A stretch of DNA of 64,000 bases from Pantoea sp. AS-PWVM4 (GTDB lineage: Bacteria > Pseudomonadota > Gammaproteobacteria > Enterobacterales > Enterobacteriaceae): positions 124,001-188,000 of the forward strand of contig NZ_ASZC01000004.1 of assembly GCF_000468095.1 (NCBI RefSeq), written 5' to 3'. The notes under the pieces are model-generated. The model saw only the letters and a program-made list of their open reading frames with translations, was not told the origin of the DNA and ran no database searches. Of this stretch, positions 9,809 through 18,545 are shown in pieces; position 1 is the stretch's first letter, and the number at the start of each line of letters is the position of its first letter. A program made the position numbers and the translations under genes.

Positions 9809-9844
9809 AATCATTGTTGAACAAACAACACCAGAGGCTCCACT

Positions 9845-10660
9845 ATGAAAACGATGTTACGCATGGCCTGTCTTGCCGCACCTGTGTTTTTCAGCGTGGC
9901 CCAGGCTGCCACCCTTGTGCCCGGTAGTCTGACCATTGGCTCTGACCTGACGTATCCGCCGTATAACTTCCTCAAACAGGATAAACCAGCGGGCTTTGAT
10001 GCCGAGTTTATTGACCTGATCGCCTCACCGATGAAGCTCAAGCCGGTGGTGAAGGACACCCGTTTTGCCAGCCTGATCCTCGGTCTGAAAAGCAACAAAT
10101 TCGACGTCGTGGCTTCCACGCTTTACGTCACACCTGAACGGGCGCAGCAGGTGGATTTCCTGCCGTATATGAAGACCGGGGGTTCGCTGCTGGTGACCGC
10201 CAGCTCCAGTTTTGCTCCGCAGAAACCGGAAGATCTGTGCGGTAAGCGGGTGGCATCGATCAAAGGCGGAGCCTGGATCGCCCGGTTGAATAAGGTGTCT
10301 GTTGACTACTGTCAGCCTAAAGGGCTGGGGGCTATTTCGGTACGTGAATTCCCGACCTCGCCGGAAGCCACTCAGGCGTTGCTGTCAGCCGCGGTGGATG
10401 TGCAGTACGAAGATGCTGCCGTCGCCAAAGCCACCGTCGAAAAAACCGGTAACCGCCTGAAAATCTCTTCTCAGCAGATGATTTATCCCGTGGTGGTGGG
10501 ACTGGCGGTGAATAAAGACAATCCACAGCTGTTAAGCGCGCTGAAAGCCTCGTTTGCACAGAAGGTGAGCGACGGTAGCTATCGGGCGCTGTTGCAGAAA
10601 TACAACCTGCAAATGCCGGATGCCGATGAAAGCGCCAAAGCGCTGGCAGGCACGCTGTAA
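9845..10660 (+). CDS. Amino-acid ABC transporter periplasmic binding protein
   Basis: 271 residues of the bacterial SBP_3 (glutamine/lysine/arginine/ornithine-binding) family. The signal peptide ends near SVAQAA (about 21). The mature start [15 protein letters not shown] (about 29-43) and [20 protein letters not shown] (about 81-100) are the family's ligand-binding lobe motifs. It delivers an amino acid or related nitrogen compound to the fused permease-ATPase encoded 23 bases downstream. It is the first gene of the sigma-54-preceded operon 9845-13760. Ligand not deducible from sequence. Confidence 0.9.
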   Translation: MKTMLRMACLAAPVFFSVAQAATLVPGSLTIGSDLTYPPYNFLKQDKPAGFDAEFIDLIASPMKLKPVVKDTRFASLILGLKSNKFDVVASTLYVTPERAQQVDFLPYMKTGGSLLVTASSSFAPQKPEDLCGKRVASIKGGAWIARLNKVSVDYCQPKGLGAISVREFPTSPEATQALLSAAVDVQYEDAAVAKATVEKTGNRLKISSQQMIYPVVVGLAVNKDNPQLLSALKASFAQKVSDGSYRALLQKYNLQMPDADESAKALAGTL

Positions 10661-10683
10661 CAAGGGTTAGCACTGGAGGAAGC

Positions 10684-12192
10684 ATGCAATTTGACTGGCC
10701 TTACCTGATAAGTTTATTTCACTACGCAGACTTCTGGCGGGCCAGTTGGCTGGTGGTACAACTCAGTGTGCTGACCTGGTTAGGCGGAATCGTGCTGGGG
10801 CTGGGAGTCGCGCTGGCAAAACAGTCGCGCAATGCCGTGCTGCGTAACGCCGCTGCCTGTTACATCTGGCTGTTCCGCAGTTTGCCACTGTTGGTGCTGC
10901 TGATTTTTATCTTTAACCTGCCGCAAATTTTCCCGGCAACCAGCGGCGTGCTTTCTAACCCATTCGCCGCCGGTTTGCTGGCGTTGATTATCAGCGAAAC
11001 CGCTTATATCGCTGAGATTCACCGTGGCGGCTTGCTGTCCGTGCAGCGCGGGCAGTTTGAAGCGGGCAGGGCGTTAGGACTCAACAACGCCCAGATCCGT
11101 TTGAGCATCATCATTCCCCAGGCGCTACGCATCTCACTGCCAACGCTGGTGAACGAGTTTATCACCATCGTGAAGATGACCTCGTTGGTGTCGGTGATCT
11201 CGCTGTCAGAAATTCTGATGGTGGGTGAGCGTCTGTATACCGACAACTTCAAGGTGATGGAAACGCTGCTGGCGGTGGCCTGTTACTACGTTCTGATTGT
11301 CACCCTGTTCGAACGGCTGTTCGGCTGGCTGGAGCGTCGTTGGGATGTGCAGAATCGCACCCCGGCAGCCTTTGATGTCGCCCAGGCCAGAGCCCGTTTA
11401 CCGGCACCGCAGGTGCAGACACGTAAAAGCCATAGCGCGTCAGCCAAACCGATTCTGCAATTAACCGGCCTGAGTAAAGCCTTTAATGGCAAGACGGTGC
11501 TGCGGGATATCAACCTTAGCGTCCAGCCCGGCGAAGTGATCTCAATTATCGGTCCTTCAGGCTCCGGCAAAACCACCCTGATCCGCATGGTCAATGGTCT
11601 GGAGACGATGGACCAGGGCAGCGTTGAACTGCTGGGGCAAGAATTTATCCGTGCCGGTCAGCGTGAAAATGCCTTGCCATATCGGGCGCAGATCACCCGA
11701 CTTGGCATGGTATTCCAGGGCTTCAATCTGTTCCCGCACAAAACGGTGCTGGAGAACCTGATGTTGGCTCCGCGTCTGCACAACCTCGATAGCCGTGAAG
11801 ATCTGCATCAACGCAGTCTGGCGATGCTGGATAAAGTCGGCATGCTGGAGCATGCCACCAAATATCCGCATCAGTTATCCGGCGGCCAGCAGCAGCGAGT
11901 GGCGATTGCCCGTACTCTGGTGATGAAACCGGCGGTGGTGTTATTTGATGAGCCGACCTCCGCGCTGGACCCGGAGCGCGTCAGCGAAGTGTTGCAGGTG
12001 ATTGAAAAGCTGGCAGAGGAGGGGATTACCATGCTGATCGTCACCCATGAGATGAAGTTTGCTTTTGCCATTTCCGATCGTGTGGTGTTTATGGAGCAAG
12101 GGCGCATTGAAATTGACGCTTCACCGGCTGAGATTCGTCAAATGCGCGATCACCGCATCTTCCGTTTTATTGACGATATGGCCACGGCCTGA
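10684..12192 (+). CDS. Fused amino-acid ABC transporter permease and ATP-binding protein
   Basis: A 502-residue natural fusion. Residues 1 to about 220 are a HisM/GlnP-type permease with several membrane segments and the EAA loop ([20 protein letters not shown]). A polar Ala/Pro-rich linker (about 220-257) leads to a complete GlnQ-type ATPase with Walker [10 protein letters not shown] (290-298), signature LSGGQQQR (about 398) and Walker [14 protein letters not shown] (about 419). One polypeptide therefore supplies membrane channel and motor, and a dimer would form the complete inner-membrane importer. The two parts are usually separate genes. The reading frame through the junction is continuous. 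Confidence 0.92.
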   Translation: MQFDWPYLISLFHYADFWRASWLVVQLSVLTWLGGIVLGLGVALAKQSRNAVLRNAAACYIWLFRSLPLLVLLIFIFNLPQIFPATSGVLSNPFAAGLLALIISETAYIAEIHRGGLLSVQRGQFEAGRALGLNNAQIRLSIIIPQALRISLPTLVNEFITIVKMTSLVSVISLSEILMVGERLYTDNFKVMETLLAVACYYVLIVTLFERLFGWLERRWDVQNRTPAAFDVAQARARLPAPQVQTRKSHSASAKPILQLTGLSKAFNGKTVLRDINLSVQPGEVISIIGPSGSGKTTLIRMVNGLETMDQGSVELLGQEFIRAGQRENALPYRAQITRLGMVFQGFNLFPHKTVLENLMLAPRLHNLDSREDLHQRSLAMLDKVGMLEHATKYPHQLSGGQQQRVAIARTLVMKPAVVLFDEPTSALDPERVSEVLQVIEKLAEEGITMLIVTHEMKFAFAISDRVVFMEQGRIEIDASPAEIRQMRDHRIFRFIDDMATA

Positions 12193-12201
12193 GGGCAAAG
12201 C

Positions 12202-12924
12202 ATGAAAGGTTCTGCCGGAGAAACCCGCACCTTAACCATTGAAATTCCAGAACATCTTGATTTGTCGGGTTTGCCTGCTTTTGAGCGGATTTCGATTTTG
12301 CTGCGAGAAAATATCATCAGCGGCAACCTGGTTGCGGGACAGGCATTGGCGGAGATCGAACTGGCGGCATTATGCGATAGCTCGCGTAACACGCTCCGCG
12401 AAGCGCTGCGCTTTTTACATGGCGAAGGGCTGGTGAATTATCACCAGAATCGCGGGGTGTTTGTTCGTCAGCTCGATAAGCGCGATGTGCGTGACATTTT
12501 CAAGGCGCGTCGTCATCTCGAGGTGCTGGCGCTGACGGTTAACAGCCCGATCAGTGATTTTCACCTGGCGCGTATGGCGCAGCATCTGGATAACGCCGCC
12601 CAAGCTGCGGCGAATGAGGCGTGGCGCAGCGTCGGTACCCACAGTCTGCGTTTTCATCAAAGCATCGTGCAGATGCTGGGTTGTGCGCGTTTTAATGATT
12701 TTTTCAGCGTGCTGCTGGCGCAATTACGTCTGCTGTTTTGCAGCGGAGCCGGCGAACGTGACTTTCAGTTGCCGTGGATTGCGCGTGACCGCGAAATCCT
12801 GGCATTACTGAGCCAACAACAAAGTGAGGCGGCGTGTCGTGCGCTGATTGACTATCTCGATTACTCGGAGCGTCAACTGACTGCCACCTTCAGCCATCCT
12901 CTTTCTCAAGGAGAATCATACTGA
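12202..12924 (+). CDS. GntR-family (FadR/FCD) regulator
   Basis: 240 residues. The N-terminal winged helix-turn-helix (about 28-90) contains AEIELAALCDSSRNTLREAL, and the all-helical FCD effector domain (about 98-225) binds a carboxylate or amino-acid-like ligand. Its start lies 9 bases after the transporter stop, and its own stop overlaps the ATG of the next gene, so it is inside the operon it probably regulates. A candidate operator is TTGTTGAACAA at 9814-9824. Confidence 0.88.
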   Translation: MKGSAGETRTLTIEIPEHLDLSGLPAFERISILLRENIISGNLVAGQALAEIELAALCDSSRNTLREALRFLHGEGLVNYHQNRGVFVRQLDKRDVRDIFKARRHLEVLALTVNSPISDFHLARMAQHLDNAAQAAANEAWRSVGTHSLRFHQSIVQMLGCARFNDFFSVLLAQLRLLFCSGAGERDFQLPWIARDREILALLSQQQSEAACRALIDYLDYSERQLTATFSHPLSQGESY

Positions 12925-13760
12925 TGTCGAATTATCCTGCCGCTTATCAGAGCACATCCGGCTCTGCACTGGATGTTGATCGCGCGTTTTATCAGGCGCT
13001 GGCCGAAGGGCCACGCGAGTTGACCGCATCCCATTTGATCCCGATCCGTACGGGTTTTGCCTGGGAAGTCCCGGCCGGGCATCTGTTCCGTATCACCACG
13101 CCAGAAGGCCCGCAGGTAGGGGATTTGAATATCTGGAACCGCCGCGATCCGCGTGAAAGAATGTGGGTTTCCCGTACACGCCAGCTACAACGGGCGCATC
13201 TTTCTACTTATGATCGTCTGTGGTCAAACTTGCCGTTTATCCGGCCTATGGCGACCATTACCGCAGATTCACTGGCGGATTATGGTATCGATAACGACGG
13301 TGGGCGCGTGCATGATCTGCTGGGCACGCGTTGCGATCCTTATGTTAACAAGCTGCTGACCGGTGAGGATTTTGATTTCCATTGTCATTCAAACCTGGTG
13401 CGTGCCGTGCAGCCGTGGGGGCTGACGGAATTTGATGTTCATGATGTGATGAACGTTTTCCAGTGCACCGGTCTGAATGATGATGACCAATATTTTATGA
13501 AAGCCTGTCCGGCGCAGAAAGGCGACTACCTTGAGTTCTTTGCCGAGATCGATCTGTTATGCGCGCTGTCAACCTGTCCGGGTGGCGATCTGTCATTGCC
13601 AATGTGGGGTGATGAAGCAGAGGATACGCTGAAAGTGTGCCGTCCGTTGGGGGTAGAAATCTATAAACCGCAGGAAGCGTTACTGGCAAACTGGAAGCCA
13701 TCAGAATCGCCGAATTACCAGGGTAATCATGGTATGCAGTTGAAGCCGGTGAGCTGGTAA
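12924..13760 (+). CDS. DUF1989 (urea carboxylase-associated) family protein
   Basis: 278 residues of the DUF1989 family, whose members often sit near urea carboxylase, nitrogen transport or aminomethyltransferase genes. Recognisable blocks are the N-terminal GFAWEVPAGHLFRI (about 49-62), GPQVGDLNIWNRRDPRERMW (about 67-86) and the conserved Cys/His region around FDFHCHSNLVRAV, plus ALSTCPGGDLSLPM, a signature of the family. The biochemical function of the family is not settled; metal binding by the conserved His/Cys is inference. Translation is coupled to the GntR gene (TGATG). Confidence 0.82.
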   Translation: MSNYPAAYQSTSGSALDVDRAFYQALAEGPRELTASHLIPIRTGFAWEVPAGHLFRITTPEGPQVGDLNIWNRRDPRERMWVSRTRQLQRAHLSTYDRLWSNLPFIRPMATITADSLADYGIDNDGGRVHDLLGTRCDPYVNKLLTGEDFDFHCHSNLVRAVQPWGLTEFDVHDVMNVFQCTGLNDDDQYFMKACPAQKGDYLEFFAEIDLLCALSTCPGGDLSLPMWGDEAEDTLKVCRPLGVEIYKPQEALLANWKPSESPNYQGNHGMQLKPVSW

Positions 13761-13771
13761 TTGCCACAAGC

Positions 13772-13798
13772 AAGAGCCAGCCGCGGGGGCTGGTTCTT
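13772..13798 (+). terminator. Hairpin after the ABC/DUF1989 operon
   Basis: AAGAGCCAGCC and GGCTGGTTCTT pair (one G-T wobble) around a five-base loop, 12 bases after the DUF1989 stop. There is no long T-run, but position and stem strength fit a transcription terminator. Confidence 0.6.
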
Positions 13799-13905
13799 AA
13801 CATAATCTGAATTTCTGGTCTGGGGATAGAATTACGATTAATGGCGCATAATGTATATTATGTTAAATACGATATCCGGCTAACCCCGCAACACCACCCC
13901 ATCCC

Positions 13906-13980
13906 GTAACGGCGCGATTTATCGCGCGGATTTTACGTCACCACCGCTGGATGATGCGCGATGAATCGCGTCGCTACGCA
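13906..13980. repeat. BIME: two inverted REP copies
   Basis: The first copy reads GTAACGGCGCGATTTATCGC; a second, diverged and inverted copy (ATGCGCGATGAATCGCGTCG) follows after about 25 bases. A further fragment (GTAGCGACGCC) is near 14025. Confidence 0.7.
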
Positions 13981-14146
13981 AAATCTCCCGCCCAATCCCT
14001 ATGCGCTTCTCTCAGAATTCACGTAGCGACGCCTGATCTAAACCTTATATCTCATCACTTCCCTGATATTTTTCTGAACGGCAATGGAGACAACTCATCC
14101 TCATGCTATGTTTTCATGTCTCTACATAAACCAATGGAGAAAAATA

Positions 14147-15040
14147 ATGAGGTCATCATTTCAATTCCTCCTGATGCCCCTTTTGGCTGTTACACGTATT
14201 GCCAGTCAGCCCAATGAGAATAATGATGGCAATATGGTTTCATCTATGAAGTTTATAAATAATGATCGTGGTAACAGCATGGTGTCTAATCAGGGCGTGG
14301 CTTCCTGCTCCACATCATATTCCGAATTTATTAAGTCTTTTGGTATACCCCAGGATGTTTGCGAACAAAACATTAAAACCACCCAGGAATGGGTGTCGCG
14401 TAAAGAGTCAGCAAAAGTTGACGCAACGTCAGGCATCCTGAAAAAAGCCAATAAGATAGTAGAAAATGAGATAACGCAGCGCTGCACCAGGTCAACAAAA
14501 AATGAAAGGGATGTCTTAACCACCGCAATGCGACATAAGACAATAGCCTGCGATATCTTACGGGAAATCATTAGCGAAATAAAAAACGTCAGACTCACCA
14601 ACGTCAGGCTTCCTGACGGGGAAATTGTAAATGCCAGTCCGGACTTAAAAAGCATCTCATTCGAAAGATGTTTCAACACCTCAGGCGATGAAATTAATAA
14701 TAAAATACTGGAATGCAGGAAATACCTTCAGACATTCAAAGCGAATAATAAGTATGGCGACCAGTCCATCGTAAAACAAAACAATGTTTTCATAAATAAT
14801 ATTATCGATGACCTTGATTTATTGTCGAATCTATTTCGACAAGTTGAGAGTAAGGAGGCGGATATCGTGAGCAATTTACAGAGGCATTGCAACAGTGAAA
14901 GATTTAGTCCCGTCTGGGATCAATTCGACGCGGCGACACTCACGCTTAACAAGCTAAATAAGGTTGTTACCCAACTGGAAGAGAATCTCCAGTCGTTAAA
15001 CACCCTCGTCATCCCACCTCCTGGCCCAATACGTGCGTAA
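14147..15040 (+). CDS. Orphan AT-rich gene, possibly exported Cys-containing protein
   Basis: No family recognised. The start at 14147 (MRSSFQFLLMPLL) is preferred over the in-frame ATG at 14084 because GGAGAAAA precedes it and the N-terminus then resembles a signal peptide, giving 297 residues. The body is polar, helical and Asn/Lys-rich, with paired cysteines (CSTSYSEF..., PQDVC, QRCTRS, ACDIL, RCFNTSG, LECRKY, RHCNSERF) that would suit disulfides in the periplasm or outside. Codon and base composition are clearly AT-richer than flanking genes, indicating transfer. It is flanked by REP elements on both sides and has no operon partner. Confidence 0.6.
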   Translation: MRSSFQFLLMPLLAVTRIASQPNENNDGNMVSSMKFINNDRGNSMVSNQGVASCSTSYSEFIKSFGIPQDVCEQNIKTTQEWVSRKESAKVDATSGILKKANKIVENEITQRCTRSTKNERDVLTTAMRHKTIACDILREIISEIKNVRLTNVRLPDGEIVNASPDLKSISFERCFNTSGDEINNKILECRKYLQTFKANNKYGDQSIVKQNNVFINNIIDDLDLLSNLFRQVESKEADIVSNLQRHCNSERFSPVWDQFDAATLTLNKLNKVVTQLEENLQSLNTLVIPPPGPIRA

Positions 15041-15056
15041 TCCCCTCGCCCACTTC

Positions 15057-15080
15057 CGGCGCGATCAATCGCGCCGTTAC
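15057..15080. repeat. Degenerate REP element
   Basis: GGCGCGATCAATCGCGCCGT, a one-base variant of the REP core, lies between the convergent orphan and cupin genes. Confidence 0.6.
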
Positions 15081-15092
15081 CCATCAGCGCAA

Positions 15093-15452
15093 TTACGCAG
15101 TAGCATCAAAAATCACATACAACTTACGCATTGGCGTCTCCATCACCCAGGTGCCCTGCGTGTTGGCTTCAAAGAAAAAGCTGTCGCCCGGTTTGAAGGT
15201 TAAAGTAGCCTCACCGTCTGGCGTAAAGCTGCCAATCCCTTCGAGGAAATGCATGACCTCCGCCTGTTTCACGCCACGGCGATAACTTCCCGCGGTGCAG
15301 GCAAAGATGCCGCAATCAATGTCTTCCTTACCAGCAATCACCGTCTGAATACCGGAAAGCTGAATGGCGGCAGTGCCGGGTAAACCCTCAACGCTGCCCC
15401 AATCTTCCAACTGTTTAATGGACGCTGGCTGCGTTAATTTTTGCACTTTCAT
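15093..15452 (-). CDS. Cupin-domain protein (DUF861/Cupin_3 type)
   Basis: 119 residues forming one small beta-barrel cupin. The conserved block AEVMHFLEGIGSF, then LTFKPGDSFFFEANTQGTW (about 84-102), matches the Cupin_3 group related to ureidoglycine aminohydrolase and EutQ. The single His/Glu set suggests a weak or atypical metal site. Function is unassigned; the association with hydantoinase and ABC uptake genes suggests a role in ureide or amino-acid metabolism. It is separated from the upstream GntR gene by an intrinsic terminator, so it probably has its own promoter. Confidence 0.75.
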   Translation of the reverse strand: MKVQKLTQPASIKQLEDWGSVEGLPGTAAIQLSGIQTVIAGKEDIDCGIFACTAGSYRRGVKQAEVMHFLEGIGSFTPDGEATLTFKPGDSFFFEANTQGTWVMETPMRKLYVIFDATA

Positions 15453-15594
15453 ATAAAAAATTTCCTCATTTTCAACTTGTTAGGCTGAAGTCAGCTTAAA
15501 CAATGCATGCGCGAAATGGCGGCAGTTTTCACGCGCCAGAAGAAACTTTTGGGTGTAAAACCGCAGGGGTTTAGCAGAAACTTTTGTCAGGCGA

Positions 15595-15626
15595 CAAAAA
15601 AGTCATAGCCCTCGAGCTATGACTTT
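15595..15626 (-). terminator. Intrinsic terminator after the GntR gene
   Basis: On the minus strand GTCATAGC and GCTATGAC form a perfect eight-pair stem with a six-base loop, followed by a run of six T. It lies 12 bases after the GntR stop and ends the large minus-strand operon. Confidence 0.88.
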
Positions 15627-15637
15627 ATCAATGACGT

Positions 15638-16321
15638 TTACAGCGAAGAGATTACGTCAGTGCGCAGGTTAATGATGTGCTTACGAATTGAAGCGAGGCT
15701 TTTTTCCCGGTCGCCCTCACGCATGGCATTCAACAGATCAAGGTGCTCAGCGTGATTTTCCTGCTGCCGGTGCAACGGGCTGTGCAGACGAAACAGACGC
15801 ACGTTAACCCGCAATCCCTTCAATACCTGCGCCAGCACCAGATTGCCGCTGGCTTCGGCAATGGTGTTATGCAGCTTTTCATCGAAGCGCCAGTAAAGAT
15901 GCTCCTGCTCAGTTTCGCTGGCGATCAACTCCTGCAACTCTTTAATCAGGTTGTCGAGGGTGGCGGCACTGATTTTGTCCAGCGCCTTACCCACCGCCTC
16001 TGCCTCCAGCACCTCACGCAGCGCCATAGTATCCAGATACTCTTTGATATCGATGGTGCGCACGGTATAAGAACGGGCACCGCGGCGTTCCAGCAGATTT
16101 TCACCTGCCAGGCGCACCAGTGCCTCACGCATCGGCGTGCGGGATACCTGTAACTCTTCCGCCAGGCGCGACTCCAGCATTTCACTGCTGCCAGGGATCT
16201 TACGCTCCAGAATTAACTCTTTCAGCAATGCATAAACCTGTTCAGACAGACTGGCTGATTTCATATACAACGGCTTCGCAGCCATAATCGCAGCAAGAGT
16301 ATGATCCTGATAGTCGGTCAT
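15638..16321 (-). CDS. GntR-family (FCD) regulator of the hydantoinase/ABC operon
   Basis: 227 residues: winged helix (about 24-92) with SRLAEELQVSRTPMREALVR, then an FCD domain containing the family's metal-ligand-like residues (RFDEKLHNTIAEASGN and ENHAEHLDLLNAM). It is the last gene of the minus-strand operon that starts at 20309, 45 bases after the hydantoinase. A likely operator is the triple GTATAC cluster at 20345-20374, since FadR/FCD proteins commonly bind short TGTATAC-type palindromes; this link is inference. Confidence 0.88.
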   Translation of the reverse strand: MTDYQDHTLAAIMAAKPLYMKSASLSEQVYALLKELILERKIPGSSEMLESRLAEELQVSRTPMREALVRLAGENLLERRGARSYTVRTIDIKEYLDTMALREVLEAEAVGKALDKISAATLDNLIKELQELIASETEQEHLYWRFDEKLHNTIAEASGNLVLAQVLKGLRVNVRLFRLHSPLHRQQENHAEHLDLLNAMREGDREKSLASIRKHIINLRTDVISSL

Positions 16322-16366
16322 CTTTATGCAGTTTCCAGGAGTAAAATTGGGTGTGAGTTTACCGGA

Positions 16367-17782
16367 TTATCCTCTCACAGGGAAAGGCACCGCGCAGGGC
16401 AGAAACGCCCCACTGCCCGCTCTGCCGTGATATTGCCCTTCTGACCAGACTTTTTCACCGCGCGAAAGCGTGATGGCGGGCCACGCCTGCACCCGTTTGC
16501 CTTCATACGGGGTGTGATCAGCATTGGTATGCAAATCATTGTTAGTAATGGTTTTATCGAGATCGGTATCCCAGATAACCAGGTCCGCATCTGAACCCAC
16601 CGCGATGCTGCCTTTCTGCGGATAAAGTCCGTAGAGTTTTGCCGGTGCGGTGGCGGTCAAATCGACAAAACGCTGTGCCGAGATACGGTTTTGCAACACG
16701 CCTTCACTCATCAACAGCGGCAAACGCGTTTCCAGCCCGGCAATACCGTTCGGCACCAGGGCGAAAGAGGCATTGTCGCCGTGTAATTTCTTGCCGCGAG
16801 GATCATCAAAATTAAACGGGCAATGATCCGAGGAAAAAATGGTAAAGGTGCCGTTGGCTAAGGCATTCCACACCGCCTTCTGGCTATCGGTATCCCGCGG
16901 CGGCGGGCTACAAATGCATTTCGCGCCGTGGAAACTGTCATCAATACCGAGATCTTCAGCGGTCAGAAACAAATATTGCGGGCAGGTTTCCGAGAAAATA
17001 TTGATGCCCTGACCCCGCGCCCAGTAAATCTGTTCTATGGCGGCACGGCTTGATACATGAACCAACAGAATTGGCACATCAACCAACTCCGCCAGAGAAA
17101 TTGCGCGGTGCGTCGCTTCGCGCTCACCAATGGGCGAATGCGCCAGCGCATGATAACGCGGTGCAGTTTTCCCCTGTTTTTTCAGGCGTTCCGTCAGCCA
17201 ACTAATGCAATCATCATTCTCTGCGTGAATCATCGAAATCGCACCCGCCTCGCGTGCGGCTTCCAGCACATTGAGGATGTGATGATCGGTCAGTTTTAAC
17301 GCGTCATACGTCATATAAATCTTGAACGAGGTATAACCCTGCGCAATCACTTCCGGGATCTCGTCAATCACCGCCTGGCTGGCATCGGTAATAATGACGT
17401 GGAACGCATAATCGATACTGGCTTTGCCTTCCGCCCGTTGATGATAATCGGCGATCGCCTGCTTCAGGCTCTGCCCCTTAAACTGCATAGCGAACGGAAT
17501 GATGGTGGTGGTGCCGCCACAGGCTGCTGAACGGGTACCGCTGATAAAGTCATCGGCCCCCACCGAGCCATCGGTGGAAGGTTGGTCGAGATGGCAATGG
17601 GCATCGACACCCCCTGGCGTCACCATGCGGCCTTCAGCATCAATCACCTGCTCTGCCTGCGCGGCATCCAGCTCAGCCGCGATCACGCTGATGCGACCAT
17701 TATTGATCCCAATATCACCGCGATAGCGATCGGCTGCCGTCACGATATCGGCATTTTTCACAATCAGATCAAAGGATTTCAT
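16367..17782 (-). CDS. Dihydropyrimidinase / D-hydantoinase family amidohydrolase
   Basis: 471 residues, the usual length of the family. All binuclear metal ligands are visible: H62 and H64 (DAHCHLD), carbamylated-lysine candidate K154 (SFKIYMTYD), H186 (MIHAEN), H242 (LVHVSS) and D319 (FSSDHCPF). The enzyme would open a cyclic amide ring (hydantoin, dihydropyrimidine or related imide) to an N-carbamoyl or amide acid in the cytoplasm. Its start overlaps the stop of the permease gene (ATGA). The M20 amidohydrolase on the divergent operon could perform the second hydrolysis. Confidence 0.92.
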   Translation of the reverse strand: MKSFDLIVKNADIVTAADRYRGDIGINNGRISVIAAELDAAQAEQVIDAEGRMVTPGGVDAHCHLDQPSTDGSVGADDFISGTRSAACGGTTTIIPFAMQFKGQSLKQAIADYHQRAEGKASIDYAFHVIITDASQAVIDEIPEVIAQGYTSFKIYMTYDALKLTDHHILNVLEAAREAGAISMIHAENDDCISWLTERLKKQGKTAPRYHALAHSPIGEREATHRAISLAELVDVPILLVHVSSRAAIEQIYWARGQGINIFSETCPQYLFLTAEDLGIDDSFHGAKCICSPPPRDTDSQKAVWNALANGTFTIFSSDHCPFNFDDPRGKKLHGDNASFALVPNGIAGLETRLPLLMSEGVLQNRISAQRFVDLTATAPAKLYGLYPQKGSIAVGSDADLVIWDTDLDKTITNNDLHTNADHTPYEGKRVQAWPAITLSRGEKVWSEGQYHGRAGSGAFLPCAVPFPVRG

Positions 17783-18528
17783 GGCTGCGTCTCCCTGGTG
17801 TAAGCGCTGGACACTTCTTTAAAGCTCGGCTGTGCCGGTTCACTGGTGTGGGTGGCACTCTGGTAGGCTTTGGCGTAATGACGTTCGATCTTGCGCTGAA
17901 TAAAGTCCCACAAGGTGGTGAGGAGCAGGTAATAGGTGGCGGCAACCATAAATAGCTCCAGCACCATGAACTGTTCCTGCATCAGGATTTGCGTACGACG
18001 TAACAACTCCTCCACGGAAATCACCGAGGCAATCGAGGTGGTTTTCAGTAACCCGTTAAAACTGTTCCCTAAAGAGGGCAGAATTAAGCGCATGGTTTGC
18101 GGGAAAATCACATAGCGCGCCACATTCAGATGGTTAAAACCAAGCGCTTTGGCAGCATTGATTTGCCCTTTCGGCAACGCCTGCACACCACCGCGAATGA
18201 TCTCCGCCAGGTAAGCGGCTTCATTCAATACCAGGCCCATCACCACCGCCTCAATCACGCCAAAGCGGATACCGATTTGTGGCAGGCCGGTATAGATAAT
18301 AATCAGCTGCACCAGTAACGGCGTGCCGCGAAAAACCCAGATATAAGCCCGTGCGATCTGATTAATCCAGGACCAGGGCGAGAGCCGGGCAAAGGCCAGT
18401 AATATTCCCAGTACCAGCCCGCCAGCCATACCCGCCAGGGTTAACAGGACGGTGTTCACCGCCCCCATGAAAATGAAATAGTTGGTGAGATAATGGAAGT
18501 ACCCTTCCCAGCTCCAGCCCTGAATCAT
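17779..18528 (-). CDS. Amino-acid ABC transporter permease
   Basis: 249 residues of the HisM/GlnP permease family, with about five membrane segments and an EAA loop (INAAKALGFNHLNVARYVIF). The N-terminus (MIQGWSWEGYFHYL) is periplasmic in this family. It lies between the binding protein (17 bases upstream) and the hydantoinase (4-base overlap). The matching ATPase is not in this operon; the only unpaired GlnQ-type ATPase nearby is at 24577-25305 on the divergent operon. Confidence 0.92.
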   Translation of the reverse strand: MIQGWSWEGYFHYLTNYFIFMGAVNTVLLTLAGMAGGLVLGILLAFARLSPWSWINQIARAYIWVFRGTPLLVQLIIIYTGLPQIGIRFGVIEAVVMGLVLNEAAYLAEIIRGGVQALPKGQINAAKALGFNHLNVARYVIFPQTMRLILPSLGNSFNGLLKTTSIASVISVEELLRRTQILMQEQFMVLELFMVAATYYLLLTTLWDFIQRKIERHYAKAYQSATHTSEPAQPSFKEVSSAYTRETQP

Positions 18529-18545
18529 AATGAAATTTCCTTCGC

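Larger units (their letters stand above)
13761..14146. other. Intergenic region with terminator, inverted repeat and BIME
   Basis: Holds the operon terminator, an AT-rich inverted repeat (CATAAT/ATTATG arms, about 13847-13862), a REP pair at 13906-13980, and the promoter side of the orphan gene at 14147. No coding sequence is convincing. Confidence 0.55.
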
